The notes under the pieces were generated by a model. The model was not told the DNA's origin, did not search any database, and saw only the letters and a list, made by a program, of their open reading frames with translations. Made by a program: the position numbers and the translations under genes. Shown piece after piece: positions 35,798-47,640 of a DNA stretch of 64,000 nt. The stretch is from Phanerodontia chrysosporium. Lineage: Eukaryota; Basidiomycota; Agaricomycetes; Polyporales; Phanerochaetaceae. Positions within the stretch are counted from its first letter, which is position 1, and every line of letters starts with the position of its first letter. The stretch covers positions 310,001 to 374,000 of the forward strand of contig MJGA01000025.1 of NCBI GenBank assembly GCA_001910725.1, read 5' to 3'.

Positions 35798-36776
35798 GGT
35801 ATACCACAGAGTTGCTCGTTCAATCTGTATGGTCGAGCCGTTGAGACAGTTCCTACGGAAAGGGACCGAGGGAGCTCTATGACGAACCGCAGTATCTCCA
35901 CCCTCCGTATATCCGAGCGAAGTCTACGCTGAGAGGTACTAATAGCTGCAGCAGACGGCAGCATCGCATGCGGTGCGCAGACTGATCCATCTCCTCCTTG
36001 GGGTTGGGAGCATTGGGAAGTCCTCATTGTATGCCGTACCTGCCCCATTATCAGATGCCGAGCAACTCAACGAAAGCATACTTGCCGAAGGCTACCTGCG
36101 GAATCACGTACGAGTTCCAGATGTTCTTGTGCGCGAGGAGTCAGGATTGATGCAGCTGGCATTACTCACACTTCGTAGTGCAAACATCTCGACAGGATGC
36201 AGCGAATCAAAACAATAGAAAAAGCACCTTAGTATTGCTGCGCTGATCGATACAGAATCAAAACAACACATTTCGGCGGCTGTGTGCACGACCAGGCCCT
36301 ATACATTGCTTGAGTACTTGCGTTCTTAGGGAGCTGCGGCGATGCAGAGGCCTGCTCGGCGCCTTATGCATCAGATGAAAATGAGATCAAGAATGTACAA
36401 GTGTTAAGAGCAATTCCAGGGAGCATACTGAGCCTTGCGGTCCTCGATCTCGCCCTGAGCTGCATCCATCTCTGCAGTGGTAGTTCGTGCAGAAACATGC
36501 AGAGATCAGGCGCCGTCGCTGAGATAAGATTACGGTCTACAATCTGATCTTATCAGCAGGCTTGGCCTGCACCGTCGGTTGCAGCTTCGTCCTGCAGAAC
36601 AGAGAGACAGACACAGAGACGTGAAATAATCTCGTTAGCTGTCTGAGCACATGAGATATCTAACCGTCCGAAGCACAGCTTATCATTCGAGAATCCCGCT
36701 ATGAGTTAATGTCCGTAAGGTTTGTTCAGTCCGCGTCCGCGACACCGCCCGCAATCTTTCTCCTAGGTTCAACCCC
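35798..36776. other. intergenic with unresolved short coding-like pieces
   Basis: On the minus strand around 36420-36600 two short stretches look coding (KLQPTVQAKPADKI, and MDAAQGEIEDRKAQYAPWN before a stop at 36409), as of a small protein, but I could not join them with valid splice sites. Elsewhere nothing is recognised. Confidence 0.3.
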
Positions 36777-37734
36777 TCAGTACATCAGGCTCACGCGTTT
36801 GCCCTCCCACTTCTCCCACTCCGGCAACGCACGTTCGACAATAAAGTGTGCGACGTCGCGTCTCGAGATGGTCCAGCCCTCGGTACCCGTCTCGTCCGCG
36901 TTCACGCGGTACGGCGCCTTTGCGCCCTCACGCTGCGCGTCGCCGCGCGAGGGACCGTCCGTGAGGAACGCGGGGCGCACGACAAGCACGCGGCGCAGCG
37001 ATCCTGGCGCGGGCATGCCCGGCGCGGCCTCCCAGCCTGCGGGCAGCACGTCCTGGCGGTAGCCGTCGTCGACCCAGCGCGTGCCGTCCGCCCACGCGAG
37101 CACGCGCTCGACCGCGAGCTTGTCGACGTGCGGCTGCGTGAGCAGCCACCAGTAGAAGAGCCGCATCGGCAGCGGCAGCCGGTCGTGCGACGAGCGCGTC
37201 GCGCCTGTCGTGCTCACGACCACGAACCGCGGCTGCCGCGCGGGCGCACGCAGCTCCTCGGGCATCGTACGCAGGACGTTCAGCAGCGAGGTGCTGCAGA
37301 GGTTCGCGGGGCTGATGGTGCCCCGCGCAGCCAGTGGATCTTCAGCGCACCACCTGGCAAAGGATGACTCGTCAGCGACAGGCGGAGCCTGCACGGGCAA
37401 CAGGGTACGCACCGACGGAGAAGAGCACGAGGTCGATGTCCCCTGTGGCGCTCGCGGCCTGCGCCTCAGCCCAGCCACGGGCGACGTCGTCGATTTTGAG
37501 CGCGTCGCCCTGCACGAGCCGCGCTTTGCCCTCGCGGATGTAGTGTTGCATCGTGTCATTGCGTCGAAGGCAGACGGGCGACGGAGGAGGAACGTCACTG
37601 TCGCGCCTTTCTCTGCGAAGGAACCGGTCAGCGGTGCACATGAGAGTGCAGACAATGCAGGCTGGCGCACCTAAAATCCGGACGGCTGTGAGGTATCCAA
37701 TGTTCTGAGATGCACCAATCGCAAACACGTTCAT
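36777..37734 (-). CDS. NAD(P)-binding Rossmann-fold protein (NmrA-like)
   Basis: The start at 37734 gives MNVFAIGASQNIGYLTAVRI, a Rossmann loop of the form GASxNIGY, followed by an intron and EKGATVTFLLRRPS. After one missing base near 37560 the frame continues DTMQHYIREGKARLVQGDAL, GDIDLVLFSVG, then, after an intron, ISPANLCSTSLLNVLRTMP, RFVVVSTTGATRSSHDRLP, HVDKLAVERVLAWADG, LRRVLVVRPAFLTDG and ISRRDVAHFIVERALPEWE with the stop at 36777. Length about 270-290 aa. The pattern matches a widespread fungal group of NAD(P)-binding proteins of unknown substrate, probably reductases or redox sensors. No catalytic Tyr-x-x-x-Lys is evident, which argues against a classical SDR. Confidence 0.8.
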
Positions 37735-38694
37735 GGCTAGGAGTTTCTGTTGTAGTTAGGAGAGCGTAGGTGGGTTGTGACGAACTCCTGTCGCTCAGGA
37801 GGTCTCATATATATGCTCGAGGCCCTACATTGCGTCCGCAGCTGCATCCGATGTGGCAGGACGCGCTAGCCGCTACTGCCATCGCCCCGAAGGTGTTGGC
37901 GAACTCGTCATTGTTGGGACAACACTGCCGTCCGCGGAGGAGATGGTGGGTTGGCACAGGCTGCGCGTGATGCGCGTGGCTCACTAGCTGATCGTGACCG
38001 CGCACCCGAGAGCGCGCGTAAAGCTGCTGACGCAAAGCAGGCGGCTGAGCTGCGGTGCGCTTCGGGACCGCTGAACCACGCTGATGAACGGCTGTCGGTG
38101 CTCCTTGGGAAGGATAGATGAGAGGCTAAGCTTGCGATGGTCGCAGTGCGATGGTCGGGCGGCGGGCTGTGCAATAGTGGCATTTTTGTCTTGCCCTCGG
38201 TTATCTTTGATACGACTTCAGACCTCAGCGATGTGTCGACCTGCAAAGAGACTTAAGTTTAGCACGCTGTTGCCCCTTCGAATGACGGGGAAAAACTCAG
38301 CCTATAAACCGTGCCAGGCAGAACACCGAAGGCGCCAGGTCTCGGGTGCCGCTTTATGGCGCGTGTAACTATCTCAACTTGCCTGACAGGGGCTGCCGCG
38401 TTTTCGTGGTGCGTTATTTGGCGGTGCTGAGCGTCGTTTTCTCCTTGAAGAACATTGCCAAGCGTCGTGGCGTCGCGTTCATCTCCGGAGATAAGATATC
38501 ATCGACCAACCCGCGCCTGGGGCCTTTGCCTTCGCACCTGACCACATCAAGCAGTGTGAAGCGCAACAGACTTGAATCGATAGATTACAGCAACTCGCGC
38601 TATGTTTTGGCGTCATGCTTTCTGCTCTGCTGGCTACTGTAAATAGGGGCTGCCAGTGAAGTTGAAAACGCCAGGATGAGTAGTCCCGCAATCT
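37735..38694. other. intergenic; one coding-like stretch of unknown kind
   Basis: Around 37905-38120 on the plus strand an Ala/Arg-rich open stretch (for example ARKAADAKQAAELRCASG) could be a piece of a coiled-coil protein, but it has no start codon, no neighbours in frame and no splice sites I trust. The rest holds nothing recognised. Confidence 0.3.
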
Positions 38695-40843
38695 TCACAA
38701 CCTCGCCTTGCAGCTAACCGCCCCGGGTGTCGTGTGCGTGTTCTCGGGATCGTACAGTCCGAGCTCAGCAGCTTTGATCAGGATGGCCTTCACAGCTATG
38801 TCAGTCTCGGCCATTGCGCAGCACCTCTGACTCACCAGTTGTTTCGACATGAATCGACAGTTGAAGAAATCGCCGATGGCGTACCAGAGCTGTTGCAGGC
38901 TCAGACGAGATGCACGCAGAGCGATAAGGGGCGGACGCACCGCTGGATGGCCAGTCGGACGATAGCAGCCGCGAATCTCGCTCTCGGCGTCGAGCCCCAG
39001 CCCTCGCTCAAGCGGCTCATGACTTCCGCGCCAAATGTACGCTCGTGGACCTCGCGCATCCGGCCATAGCCAGTCCTGATGCATGTTAGTACGGTCGAGT
39101 CCGTTCCCCGAGAACCAGACGTACGCAAAGATGACGGCATCCGCGGGTAGCGTCGAGCCATCCGCAAATGCAAGGCCGTCGGTTGTGAAAGCTGTCGGCT
39201 GCCCGCGCTTGATCAGGATACGCCCGTCGGCGATGAGGTCCGCGCCCCCCTTGTCCATCCCTGGTAGACTATAAGCAAGAACCGTACGCTGGCGTTAAGA
39301 GTGCTCACAGTATCCTGTTCAAATCCTTCATTAGAGAATAGAGCAAACGTACCCAGGAGACACTTACCACCACCTCGCTCGAACACCATGAGGAACTGCC
39401 CCTCGCCCTCAGGACCAATGTGCAGCTCGACGCCACCCTTGCGAAGCTTTTCGTGCAGCGCCGCCTCGCGCCCCACAACGCGCCAGGCATGCTCTGATTG
39501 AGCTGCTTGAAGAACCCGAGTGGCTGCGCCGAGAACTTGAAGTCGCCGACGCCGACGGGTTCGCCCGCAAGCCAGTTGTGAGCCATGTCCTCCGCGACGG
39601 ACTCGCGCTTGACGACGACCGTCGGCGAGCGCTGCACCATCGTCACGCGCGCCGCCCCGCCCAGCGCGAGGTCCTGGCAAATGTCGATCGACGAATTCCC
39701 CGCGCCAACAACGATGACGCGCTGCCAGCGAAGGGTTCAGGCGTCTTGAAGTCGGCGGCGTGCAGCACTGCTCCGCCGAACGAATCGCGCCCAGGCAGCG
39801 TTGGCATGCGCGGGCCCCCAAGCATCCCTGTCGCGAGAACGATATGCTTGGGATGTAGCGTGACCAGCGTGCCATCTCGGTCGACGACGACGCGCCACCG
39901 TCGCGTACCAGAATCGTACTGCGGCTGACCCACGAACGTACTCTTCGTCCAAACGGTGAGATGCTGGTTCACAGCATAGGACTCGAGCCAGTTGGCTACG
40001 AGGTCTCGAGGAGCGTAGAGCGGCCAGTGGGAGGGGAAGGGCTGGTATAGCACTGTCTCACGGCTCAGTAAAGCACATGATATGTCTGTAGCTGTATCAC
40101 ATACGAGGAGAGTAGAAGTTGGGCGTGTGCAGCGCCAGGCTCTGATACCGCTTCCTCCAATTGTCGCCGACCCGGGCATTCTTCTCGATGACAAGCGTCG
40201 GAATGCTCATCTGACGGAACCTTGCAGCAACTGTAACACCGTTCTGGCCCGCACCGACTATCGCCCATGTAAACTTACAAGAGCAGAAGACATTGTGCAG
40301 ACGACGCACCAACCAAGACATCCGGGTCCGCCTCGATTCGCGCCTTGCGCTCCGCCTCAAGCGCGTCCCACGTCCGGCCCGTCGCTTCCCAGTTAGCGGC
40401 AACATTCACAGGCTCGGGGTGCGCCTTCAGGTCGAGTACGATCATGCCAACCGTAAGCGCACGCCAGACGCCGTCGTCCCCATGGCGGAGATGCGCGTAT
40501 CCGCGGCCGACTGCGACGCGCGTCTCGTACGCAAAGCCCGCCTCGACGCCGACCCTTTCTCCGGACGGCGCGAACGACTCGCGCGGCGTATAGTGTGGGT
40601 CACTCTCGAGGGTGATGTTCGTGGCCTGCGCGATCGCGAGCCGGTTCTCCTCCGCGAGGTACCCTGCAATCGCCTGTGCCCCTGCAGTGCCCGCGTGTCC
40701 CACGCGAACGTGAGCACGTCGCGCAGCCAGCCGTCGGATACGAACATCGCCGCCACAGCGTGTGGGTCGGCCGCGCTGACGGCACCAGCGAAACCTGCGA
40801 GCCACCGCGCCGCAATGTCGTGAGGGTTGGCCTCGTATGCCAT
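38695..40843 (-). CDS. flavin-dependent monooxygenase with N-terminal NTF2-like domain, copy A
   Basis: A probable NAD(P)H- and FAD-using monooxygenase of the YUCCA/FMO type. The start at 40843 gives MAYEANPHDIAARWLAGFAG, an NTF2/SnoaL-like domain of about 170 residues (SDGWLRDVLTFAWDTRALQG, ESDPHYTPRESFAPSG, VEAGFAYETR). An intron leads into IVGAGQNGVTVAARFRQM, the FAD loop, DNWRKRYQSLALHTP, FPSHWPLYAPRDLVANWLES, LATGMLGGPRMPTLPG, then the NADP loop VVGAGNSSIDICQDL and MVQRSPTVVVKRESV. The C-terminal part has MDKGGADLIADGRI, VIFA, CYRPTGHPAVR, LWYAIGDFFNCRFMSKQL and LIKAAELGLYDPEN. One base is missing near 40685, 39735 and 39470. The stop is at 38695. It lies head-to-tail with copy B. Confidence 0.82.
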
Positions 40844-41410
40844 CGTTCGTCGTGTTGCTGGTTACTGACAGCTCTGAGCCTTCCTTATCGCGAGCTATAT
40901 GGGGCCTATGCGCAGGCGAAAGCGCGGGGACTTGCCGCCCGTTCTGGGATGACCACGGCCGATCGGTGCTTCTCATACTTCGGAGTGGGAAAGGATTTGG
41001 TGGTGCGATGTACCTGTGACCGCCGGGAGGGGATCTGCAGGCGCGGGTACCTCCACCCTGTCATTCTTCGAAGTTGATGCCAAGATACCGTGGCCCCTCT
41101 CACATGCCTCATAGACACTCTGAGATCGTCCTGGGAGTCGTAACTGGGCTGGCTCATGTGGAGGCCTTCAAGCTTCTTTCGCGCCCATAGATTCGTTGTC
41201 CAAGGGTCCATTCAAAGTTCTGTCATTCTCCTATCAGCACCTGCATATCACGAAGGAGCGCCAGAGGCGCGCGTGTGCTCGACATACCCCAATGGTTGTG
41301 CAAAAGAATGGCGTACACGCGGTGCGTATCGTACGACCGTGGAAGCCGCCATGGCTGGTCACATTGTCTCGACCGAAGACAACAACATGGAAGGCGCCAC
41401 AGAACTCGTG
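40844..41410. other. intergenic between two monooxygenase copies
   Basis: Promoter side of copy A and 3' side of copy B. Nothing else recognised. Confidence 0.45.
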
Positions 41411-43569
41411 CTACATCGTCGCACTCGCACCAGGCATGAGCTCGTCGACACGCCCTTTGGCAGGGTCATACAGCCCCAGATCGGCTGCTTTAATCATCAT
41501 AGACTTCATGACGAGATGAGCTTGGGTTCACCGCGCTACGCCCACGCACTCACCAGCTGCTTCGTCATGAACCTGCAGTTGTAGAATCCACCGGTCGCAT
41601 ACCACAACTGCTTATCTCGTCAGCTCATTTCCTCCATACTACTACCCACAACGCACCGCAGGATGTCCGGTCGGCCTGTAAGACCCCTTGAGCTCACCCT
41701 CGGCGTCGAGGCCCCAGCCGTCGCATAACTCGTCGACGACGTCCTTTCCAAAGATGTCAGCGTAGACGTCGCGAATGGACCCGTAGCCCGTTCTGTGCGG
41801 GAGGTCAGCAGGCCGTCGAGCGCAGGGGATGGTTTAAGGCGCACGCAAAGATCACAACGTCTGCAAGTAACTCCGTGCCGTCATCAAAGCGCAGGCCGTC
41901 GGGCGTGAAAGACGTCGGACTAGCGCCATGCTTAACTCGTATACGGCCGTCTGCAATGAGGTCCGCAGCGCCCTTATCGAGCCCTGCCAGCAATCAGTTG
42001 CCTGCCATGGAATAGACAGGGAGTAGCTCACAGTAGCCTGCGAAATACAAAAGGCGTCAGCGGTCGTTCTGAACGGGAGTACAGCGCGAGACAGACCTCC
42101 ATAGCGCTCAAAGACGGTGATGAGCTGCCCACCGCCGTCAGGGCCCAGCGACAGCGCGACGCCACCCTTGCGCAGCTTCTCATACAGCTCTCTCTCCCGC
42201 TCCCACAGCACATCCTGCATACTCTGGTTCAGCTGCTTCAGGAACCCGAGCGGCCGCGCTGCGAACTTGAAGTCCCCAACGCCCACAGGCTCGTCCGCGA
42301 GCCAGTTCCGCGCCATGTCGCGCGTGACCGACTCCCGCGCGACAACGACGCTGTGCGAGCGTTGCACCATCGTAACGCCTGCCGCGCCCGCGCGCACGAG
42401 GTCCTCGCAGATGTCGACTGCAGAGTTCCCCGCGCCGATGACGACAACGCGCTTCCCAACGAAGGGCGTAGGCACGCTGTACTCCGCCGCGTGTAGGACC
42501 GTGCCGGGGTAGACATCGCGACCGGGCACTGTCGGGACGTATGGTGCGCCGAGCGTGCCAGTCGCAAGTATGATGTGTTTCGGGTGTAGCGTCACGCGTG
42601 TGCCGGCGCGATCCACGACGACGTTCCATCGACGGCAGGTCGCGTCGTACTGCGGCGGTTCGGCAAATGTGCTTGACGTCCAGACCGTGAGGCGTTGCAT
42701 CATCGCGTAGGTCTCCAGCCAGTCTCCGACGATGTCTTTTGGCGCATACAACGGCCAGTGGGATGGAAACGACTGGTAGAGGACTGCGCCCGTGTCAGAT
42801 AGAGCAGACGGACCGAGAAGAGAGACGCATACATGACGAGTAGAAGTCTGGCGTGTGCAGTGCCAGGCTCTCGTACCGCTTCCGCCAGTTGTCGCCGACG
42901 CGTGCATTCTTGTCTATGATGAGCGCAGGGATGTCCATTTGGCGGAACCGTGCAGCGACCGAAACTCCGTTCTGCCCTGCACCAACTGCATAAGCTGAGC
43001 ACTTCCCTTATGGACGGAGACAAAGTGGACGTACTGATCAGAACATCAGGGTCGGACTCTATCCTTGCCCTTCTCTCCACCTCGAGCTGTCCCCATGTCC
43101 GGCCAGTCGCCTCCCAGTTAGCTGCGACGTCTCTCGGTTCGGGGTGTGCCTTGAGGTCCAGCGCGATCATTGCCAACGTCAAGGCCAGCCAGCTCCCGTC
43201 TGCTGTCTGCCGCAAGTGCACATACCCGCGGCAAAATGCGTGCCGCGTCTCGTATGTGAAGCCGGTTTCGACGCCGACCTTCTGTCCGGTTGGCGTGAAT
43301 GAGTCGCGGGGCGTATAATACGGGTCCTTCTCGAGGGTAATGTTGGTAATGCGCGCGCTGGAGAGACGACCCGCCTCCACGAGGTATTTCACGATGGCCT
43401 GGCGTCCCTGCAGAGACCGCGTATCCCAGACGAACGTGAGCACGTCTCGCAGCCACCCGCTTGGGAGTAATGTCGCCGCGACAGCTTCGGTGTCACCCAA
43501 GCTCACAGACTGAGCAAAAGCCGCGAGCCACTGCGCAGAGACGGTGTGTGCGTCGACAACACAAGACAT
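41411..43569 (-). CDS. flavin-dependent monooxygenase with N-terminal NTF2-like domain, copy B
   Basis: Same build as copy A and read without frame breaks. The start at 43569 gives MSCVVDAHTVSAQWLAAFAQ and an NTF2-like domain (PSGWLRDVLTFVWDTRSLQG, EKDPYYTPRDSFTPTG, VETGFTYETRHAFCRGY). After an intron: GAGQNGVSVAARFRQMDIPA, ALHTPDFYSS, a further intron, LYQSFPSHWPLYAPKDIVGD, DWLETYAMMQRLTVWTSS, ILATGTLGAPYVPTVPG, VVVIGAGNSAVDICEDL, VTMVQRSHSVVVARESV, DFKFAARPLGFLKQLNQSM and KLRKGGVALSLGPDGGG. Last exons hold GLDKGAADLIADGRIRV, SYRPTGHPAL, LWYATGGFYNCRFMTKQL and MMIKAADLGLYDPAKG with the stop at 41411. Two dinucleotide loops and a single substrate pocket are expected. The role of the fused NTF2-like domain is not known; it may shape the substrate site. 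Confidence 0.87.
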
Positions 43570-43875
43570 GGAGGGGATGATAGCGAGACGCAAAGCCGCG
43601 AGCTCGTGGGATGGGAAGACCTGGAGGCCCAGTATGTCATCAAGATCGCAGTCGCTCGTACGTCGGTGATACACTGCCGCCGCACAATCTCCCTCGACGA
43701 TGGTTGCGGTTCATCCGTGCGCTGGTCGTCTGGTGCATGCGAGTAGAAGATATCAGCAAACCAGGTGATTTGCACAGACACGACGCGGGATGCGAGAACG
43801 GAGACGCGTCTCGAAAGAGTTAGCACGAGTGTTGCCTAATTGGATTGTCATGTTAAACGCTAATAAATTTCTTAT

Positions 43876-43960
43876 GGGCACATGGTGTAGTTGGTTATCA
43901 CATCCGCTTAGCATTTGATGCGCTTGCGGGGGGTGCTGGGTTCAATTCCCAGTGTGTCCA
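43876..43960 (+). tRNA. tRNA-Ala (anticodon AGC) with intron
   Basis: Acceptor GGGCACA pairs with TGTGTCC, discriminator A; D-arm GGTGTAGTTGGTTATCA; anticodon arm CCGC-TTAGCA with a short intron of about 11 bases (TTTGATGCGCT) after position 37, then T-GCGG; T-arm CTGGG-TTCAATT-CCCAG. Two further copies lie on the minus strand within 1 kb. Confidence 0.9.
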
Positions 43961-44507
43961 AAATTATTGCGGCTTCTTCCTTTTGCTCTTCGGCACTGAG
44001 TGACGTCTTGCGCCTCCAGACAATGGAACACCTTGCCATCCCCTTCAATCAGTCCATAGGCGATGCAATACATCTAATGCTCAGGGCTACTCTGCTAACA
44101 CATCAGCAATGTGCACGAGGGTGTCGGGCTGTTTGTGATATGTTTATCTCGTGTTTTAAGAACTTTACACTGATCTAATCACGCGCCCTCCGCTCGGTGT
44201 GTACACCCCGACAGCGTCGGGTCCTGACCACAGCGCGGTCTTGTCCAGCGAACACCTCCCTGCCGTCCGGCCGAGGTCTCGGGTCTGCCGCCGCTGGTGT
44301 TGCGCGGCACACGGCAGGAGTGGAGCCCCTCGTCAGGGGAGTACGCAGACCGGGGGACAGTGAGGGGTGCAGCGCACCCTGTCTCGACCCTCACCCTGCT
44401 GCTCTCAGGTAGGCACTCTCCGTCGTGCAGCGCACCCGGTCTCGATTCTCACCCTTTGCTCGCACAAATGATGGACAAAAAAACAAAGAGGAGAAATAGA
44501 AAAACTT
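43961..44507. other. intergenic with a short direct repeat
   Basis: Between two tRNA-Ala genes. A GTGCAGCGCACCC...TCTCGA...CTCACCCT unit occurs at about 44368-44402 and again at about 44426-44460. No gene recognised. Confidence 0.5.
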
Positions 44508-44592
44508 TGGACACACTGGGAATTGAACGCAGCACCCCCCGCAAGCGCATCAAATGCTAAGCGGATGTGATAACCAACTACACCATGTGCCC
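44508..44592 (-). tRNA. tRNA-Ala (AGC), second copy, T-stem mismatch
   Basis: Identical in layout to the copy at 43876, including the intron, except for one change in the T-stem (CTGCG facing CCCAG), which makes a C-C mismatch. It may be a weak or dead copy. Confidence 0.8.
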
Positions 44593-44767
44593 TTGTTGAG
44601 CGTCTCTTTTGACAACTATCTGAGGTGACGACATGCTCTTAAGCTATGAGAGAGCAAATATTCCATGTTAAAAATGTAGCTCCCGACAGAGTGAAATAGC
44701 TGTGCAATGCACATCAGCGACGACCAAGCCCCTCCAGGCCTCCCATGTGTACAAAACATGGAAAAAA

Positions 44768-44852
44768 TGGACACACTGGGAATTGAACCCAGCACCCCCC
44801 GCAAACACATGAGATGCTAAGCGGATGTGATAACCAACTACACCATGTGCCC
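44768..44852 (-). tRNA. tRNA-Ala (AGC), third copy with diverged intron
   Basis: Mature part matches the first copy with an intact T-stem. The intron differs (TCTCATGTGTT in place of TTTGATGCGCT), as expected for unconstrained intron sequence in a functional gene. Confidence 0.9.
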
Positions 44853-45015
44853 TATGTGAGGTGTCTAAACTCATGTTATAGATCCATATGCAGTACCGCT
44901 CCCGCAACAAAGTCTGTCGAGAGCCAACTCTTGAGCTCTTTCTGCACGGTAGAGACTTCGAAGGCAACGACAACGTGAAGCAGACAGGGGTGTCGGAAGC
45001 ACGAGCACTTCTCTG

Positions 45016-46008
45016 TTAGGTGTCGAGGCTCTCCATGTACTTTATGACCGCCGCATCGTGCTCCTCTGAGGCCTCCACAATTGGTGCGTGCCCCGCATCC
45101 TCAATCCAGACCCACTCCAGCTGCTTGCCAAACTGCTCCTTCAGGCACGCCTCCATCTTTTCGGCGTCCACCAACTTATCATGGCGTCCCTGCACGACGA
45201 GGAACCGCATGTCCCGCATCGCCTCCGCCCACGGCTTCTCATCCAGCGCGCGGCTCGATGCCTCGATGAACGCGCGCGTACAGGGCGGCGCCAGCATGAT
45301 CTCGCCGAGCCAGCGCAGCTTCATCTCGTACGGCACTTCGTCTGGGCGCGCGAAGAGGCCCTCGACGAACTCCACATTCGCGCGCGCCGCCGCAGCCGCG
45401 TCGGACCCGAGCATCGTAGGCAGGATCCCGACGATCCACGCGGAGATGTAGGCAGCGTGTATGGTGCGTGTCAGCACGCCCCCGCCGGTGTACACGATGC
45501 CGCGCACGTATGCCGGCGGGAGGTACGCCGTGATGCTGACCAGGATCGCCCCTGCGCAGTTGCCCGTCAGGCGAGCACAGAACAGATATCGTGCACGTAC
45601 TCACCGCCAAGGCTCCAGCCAAGCACCACTGGGCGGTGGACGCCGAATGCTTCGCAGACGGCCTGGAAGTCCTCCGCCAGGCGGCGGCCGTCGTATGCTG
45701 CGGCCTCCTCGGGCTTGTCGCTCCGCCCGTTCCCGCGGCCGTCGTACGCGACGAGGAAGACGTTTTCGAGCAAGACGGGATTCGCGAACTGCTTGTGGAA
45801 GGCGAACGACGTCGAGGCGAAGCCGTGCACGCAAACGAGAGCAGGCTTCGCAGAGTTCCCTGCAGCAATGGCGTAGATGCTTGTGCCGTCGGCAGAGATG
45901 ACGGTCTTTTCCTGTGGGCTGCCATGTCTGAAGACAGTAGACCTACGGGGAACCTGCCATCGTGGCTTACCTGATATACTAGCGACCTTGATAGACGCAG
46001 AGCGACAT
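45016..46008 (-). CDS. alpha/beta-hydrolase fold protein, copy 1
   Basis: A serine hydrolase of unknown substrate. Core motifs: SADGTSIYAIAAG, PALVCVHGFASTSFAFHKQF with the oxyanion HG, VAYDGRGNGRSDKPEEA, then the nucleophile elbow VVLGWSLGG (G-x-S-x-G). An intron (about 45550-45602) follows, then ILVSITAYLPPAYVRGIVYT. The acid is in VVQGRHDKLVD and the catalytic His in DAGHAPIVEASEEHD; the stop is at 45016. The start is unsure: the ATG at 46008 (MSLCVYQG) is not in frame with the rest and needs an intron or a base correction. About 280 aa. A paralog lies at 49406-50311 in the opposite orientation. Confidence 0.8.
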
Positions 46009-46267
46009 GCGCAAGATAGAGTTTGGATCGCTTGGTCACAGTGAAGATCGCTTGGAGAGCTCAGAGTTGCGCTCCCACCAATGAATTCGGACCCTTAGGC
46101 GTACACATGGGAACTATGCCAGATCAGCGTGGCCATCCTTCGGGGTTACTAAACACTGCATTCGAGTTTTTCTCAACACGTATAGATCAGGTGCAAGTAT
46201 ACTCTGAATCTCCATCACGGTCTTCTTCAATCCTCACGAGTGAGGCCCGGGTGTACCTCTGCTCTCT

Positions 46268-47038
46268 TCACAAGTCGCTACTCGATTGCCCAGGCCGCCC
46301 GACCTGATTGTCCCTAGCCTTCTCCCGGAGCCCAGCGATCTCCGCCTCCAGCTCGGCATTCTTCGCCTTCATTCCGGAAGCCTTCGTGCAAAGGGCCGCG
46401 TGCTCCCTTCGGAGGCGCGCCAGCTCGCGGTGCAGCTCTGCACTGGCGCCATGCAGGGTCGCGTTCTCGCTGTGGAGCCGTGCGTTCTCGCCGTGCAGGC
46501 CTGCCGCCTCGGCGAGCTGCCGATCCTCCTGCTCGGCGGCGTCTGCGTGGAGCGCAGCGACGGTCTTCTCGAGGGCAAGTACCGTCGCCTCGCGCGCAGT
46601 CGCCGCCTCCTGGAGGCGCGCGAGCTCGGCGCGGAGCTCGGTTTCGCGTCGCGTGCCCTCGTCTCGCCCAAGCGACAGCTCGACGACCTTCTTCCACACC
46701 TCCCGGTTGCCCTCGTCGTGTTCTCGCCGCAGTTGATCGAGGGTCGCGTGCAGCTCAGCGGCCTCTTCCTTGGCGCGCGCGACGTCATCCCTAAGTGCTG
46801 CCTCAGCTGCCTCGTGCGCATCCCTGTCACTCTGCAACTCCGTGTTCGCTTTCTCCAACGCCTCAAGCTCGCTTTGCAGCCCTGCGTTTGCCGTCTGCAG
46901 CGTCGAGAGCTCTCCCTGCTGCGATGATGTTTTGGCATTGAGCCTCTTCACCTCGTTGCGCAGCCCCGTGACCTCGCGATCGTGCTCCACAACGCTGACA
47001 GTCGGTTGCTCGTGGACTAGTGCGACGTTGGGCGACAC
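46268..47038 (-). CDS. coiled-coil protein, unrecognised
   Basis: A single open frame of about 256 residues made almost wholly of heptads (LRNEVKRLNAKTSSQQGEL, LEALEKANTELQSDRDAHEA, ELHRELARLRREHAALCTK, MKAKNAELEAEIAGLREKA) ending QVGRPGQSSSDL. The frame has no ATG at its left limit; a candidate first exon MVNPPLAARMPQNNPGGPG lies just upstream (near 47096) in another frame. The heptad pattern suggests a dimeric rod. No known family recognised. It resembles the next coiled-coil gene in type, not clearly in sequence. Confidence 0.5.
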   Translation of the reverse strand: MSPNVALVHEQPTVSVVEHDREVTGLRNEVKRLNAKTSSQQGELSTLQTANAGLQSELEALEKANTELQSDRDAHEAAEAALRDDVARAKEEAAELHATLDQLRREHDEGNREVWKKVVELSLGRDEGTRRETELRAELARLQEAATAREATVLALEKTVAALHADAAEQEDRQLAEAAGLHGENARLHSENATLHGASAELHRELARLRREHAALCTKASGMKAKNAELEAEIAGLREKARDNQVGRPGQSSSDL

Positions 47039-47640
47039 AACCAGGGCCGCCCGGGTTGTTCTGTGGCATCCTTGCCGCCAGGGGAGGGTTCACCACTTTC
47101 CGTGATGTCGCGCTACTGAGTTCTTACGGTTCCAAAGCCGTGATATCCGGGATGAGTTGCTGCTATAGTGGGGAGCTTAGCGACGTACCTGCGATGGACG
47201 AGGGGTCCTTGCGGGTCTGGCGTTCTTGCTCCGTTGTGCGGCGACGCTTCAATGGGTTGTCATTATCCTCGCCGACGCCGTCTCTCGTACGTCCCTTCGA
47301 GGCTTGTGATGAAGCCCCTATACATGTATGTGCGTCGACGGATGGTCAGTACTGGAAGAATAACGACTTACCGCTACCTCCTGTGGTCCTTGTGACTCGT
47401 CATGACCCTGAGGATTACTGCGTTTTTAGTGGTGCAGATGTAGAGGTCAACGCCGTGTGCAAGAAACGCTGGTGCCCCTGAGCCGATGAATTGAGACCGA
47501 TCACCGACGTTCACGACCCGTTGTCTCAAGCTCTTAGATTCGGTGAATTGAGCGATCGCAAGTGTCCGAATAGAGCCTTTGGGGAGTACTAGTAGCTTGC
47601 AAAGCGAAGTTTTTTGTCGGTGGTCACTATGTCATCAGAC
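47039..47640. other. intergenic; no gene recognised
   Basis: The plus-strand open frames here have no protein-like features. Confidence 0.4.

Noticed and set aside
36409..36600. Small minus-strand coding-like pieces, KLQPTVQAKPADKI and MDAAQGEIEDRKAQYAPWN
   Set aside because: They look like the end of a small protein, but no donor and acceptor join them in frame, so I do not call a gene.
37905..38120. Ala/Arg-rich plus-strand stretch
   Set aside because: No start codon, no exon partners; likely chance open frame in GC-rich DNA.
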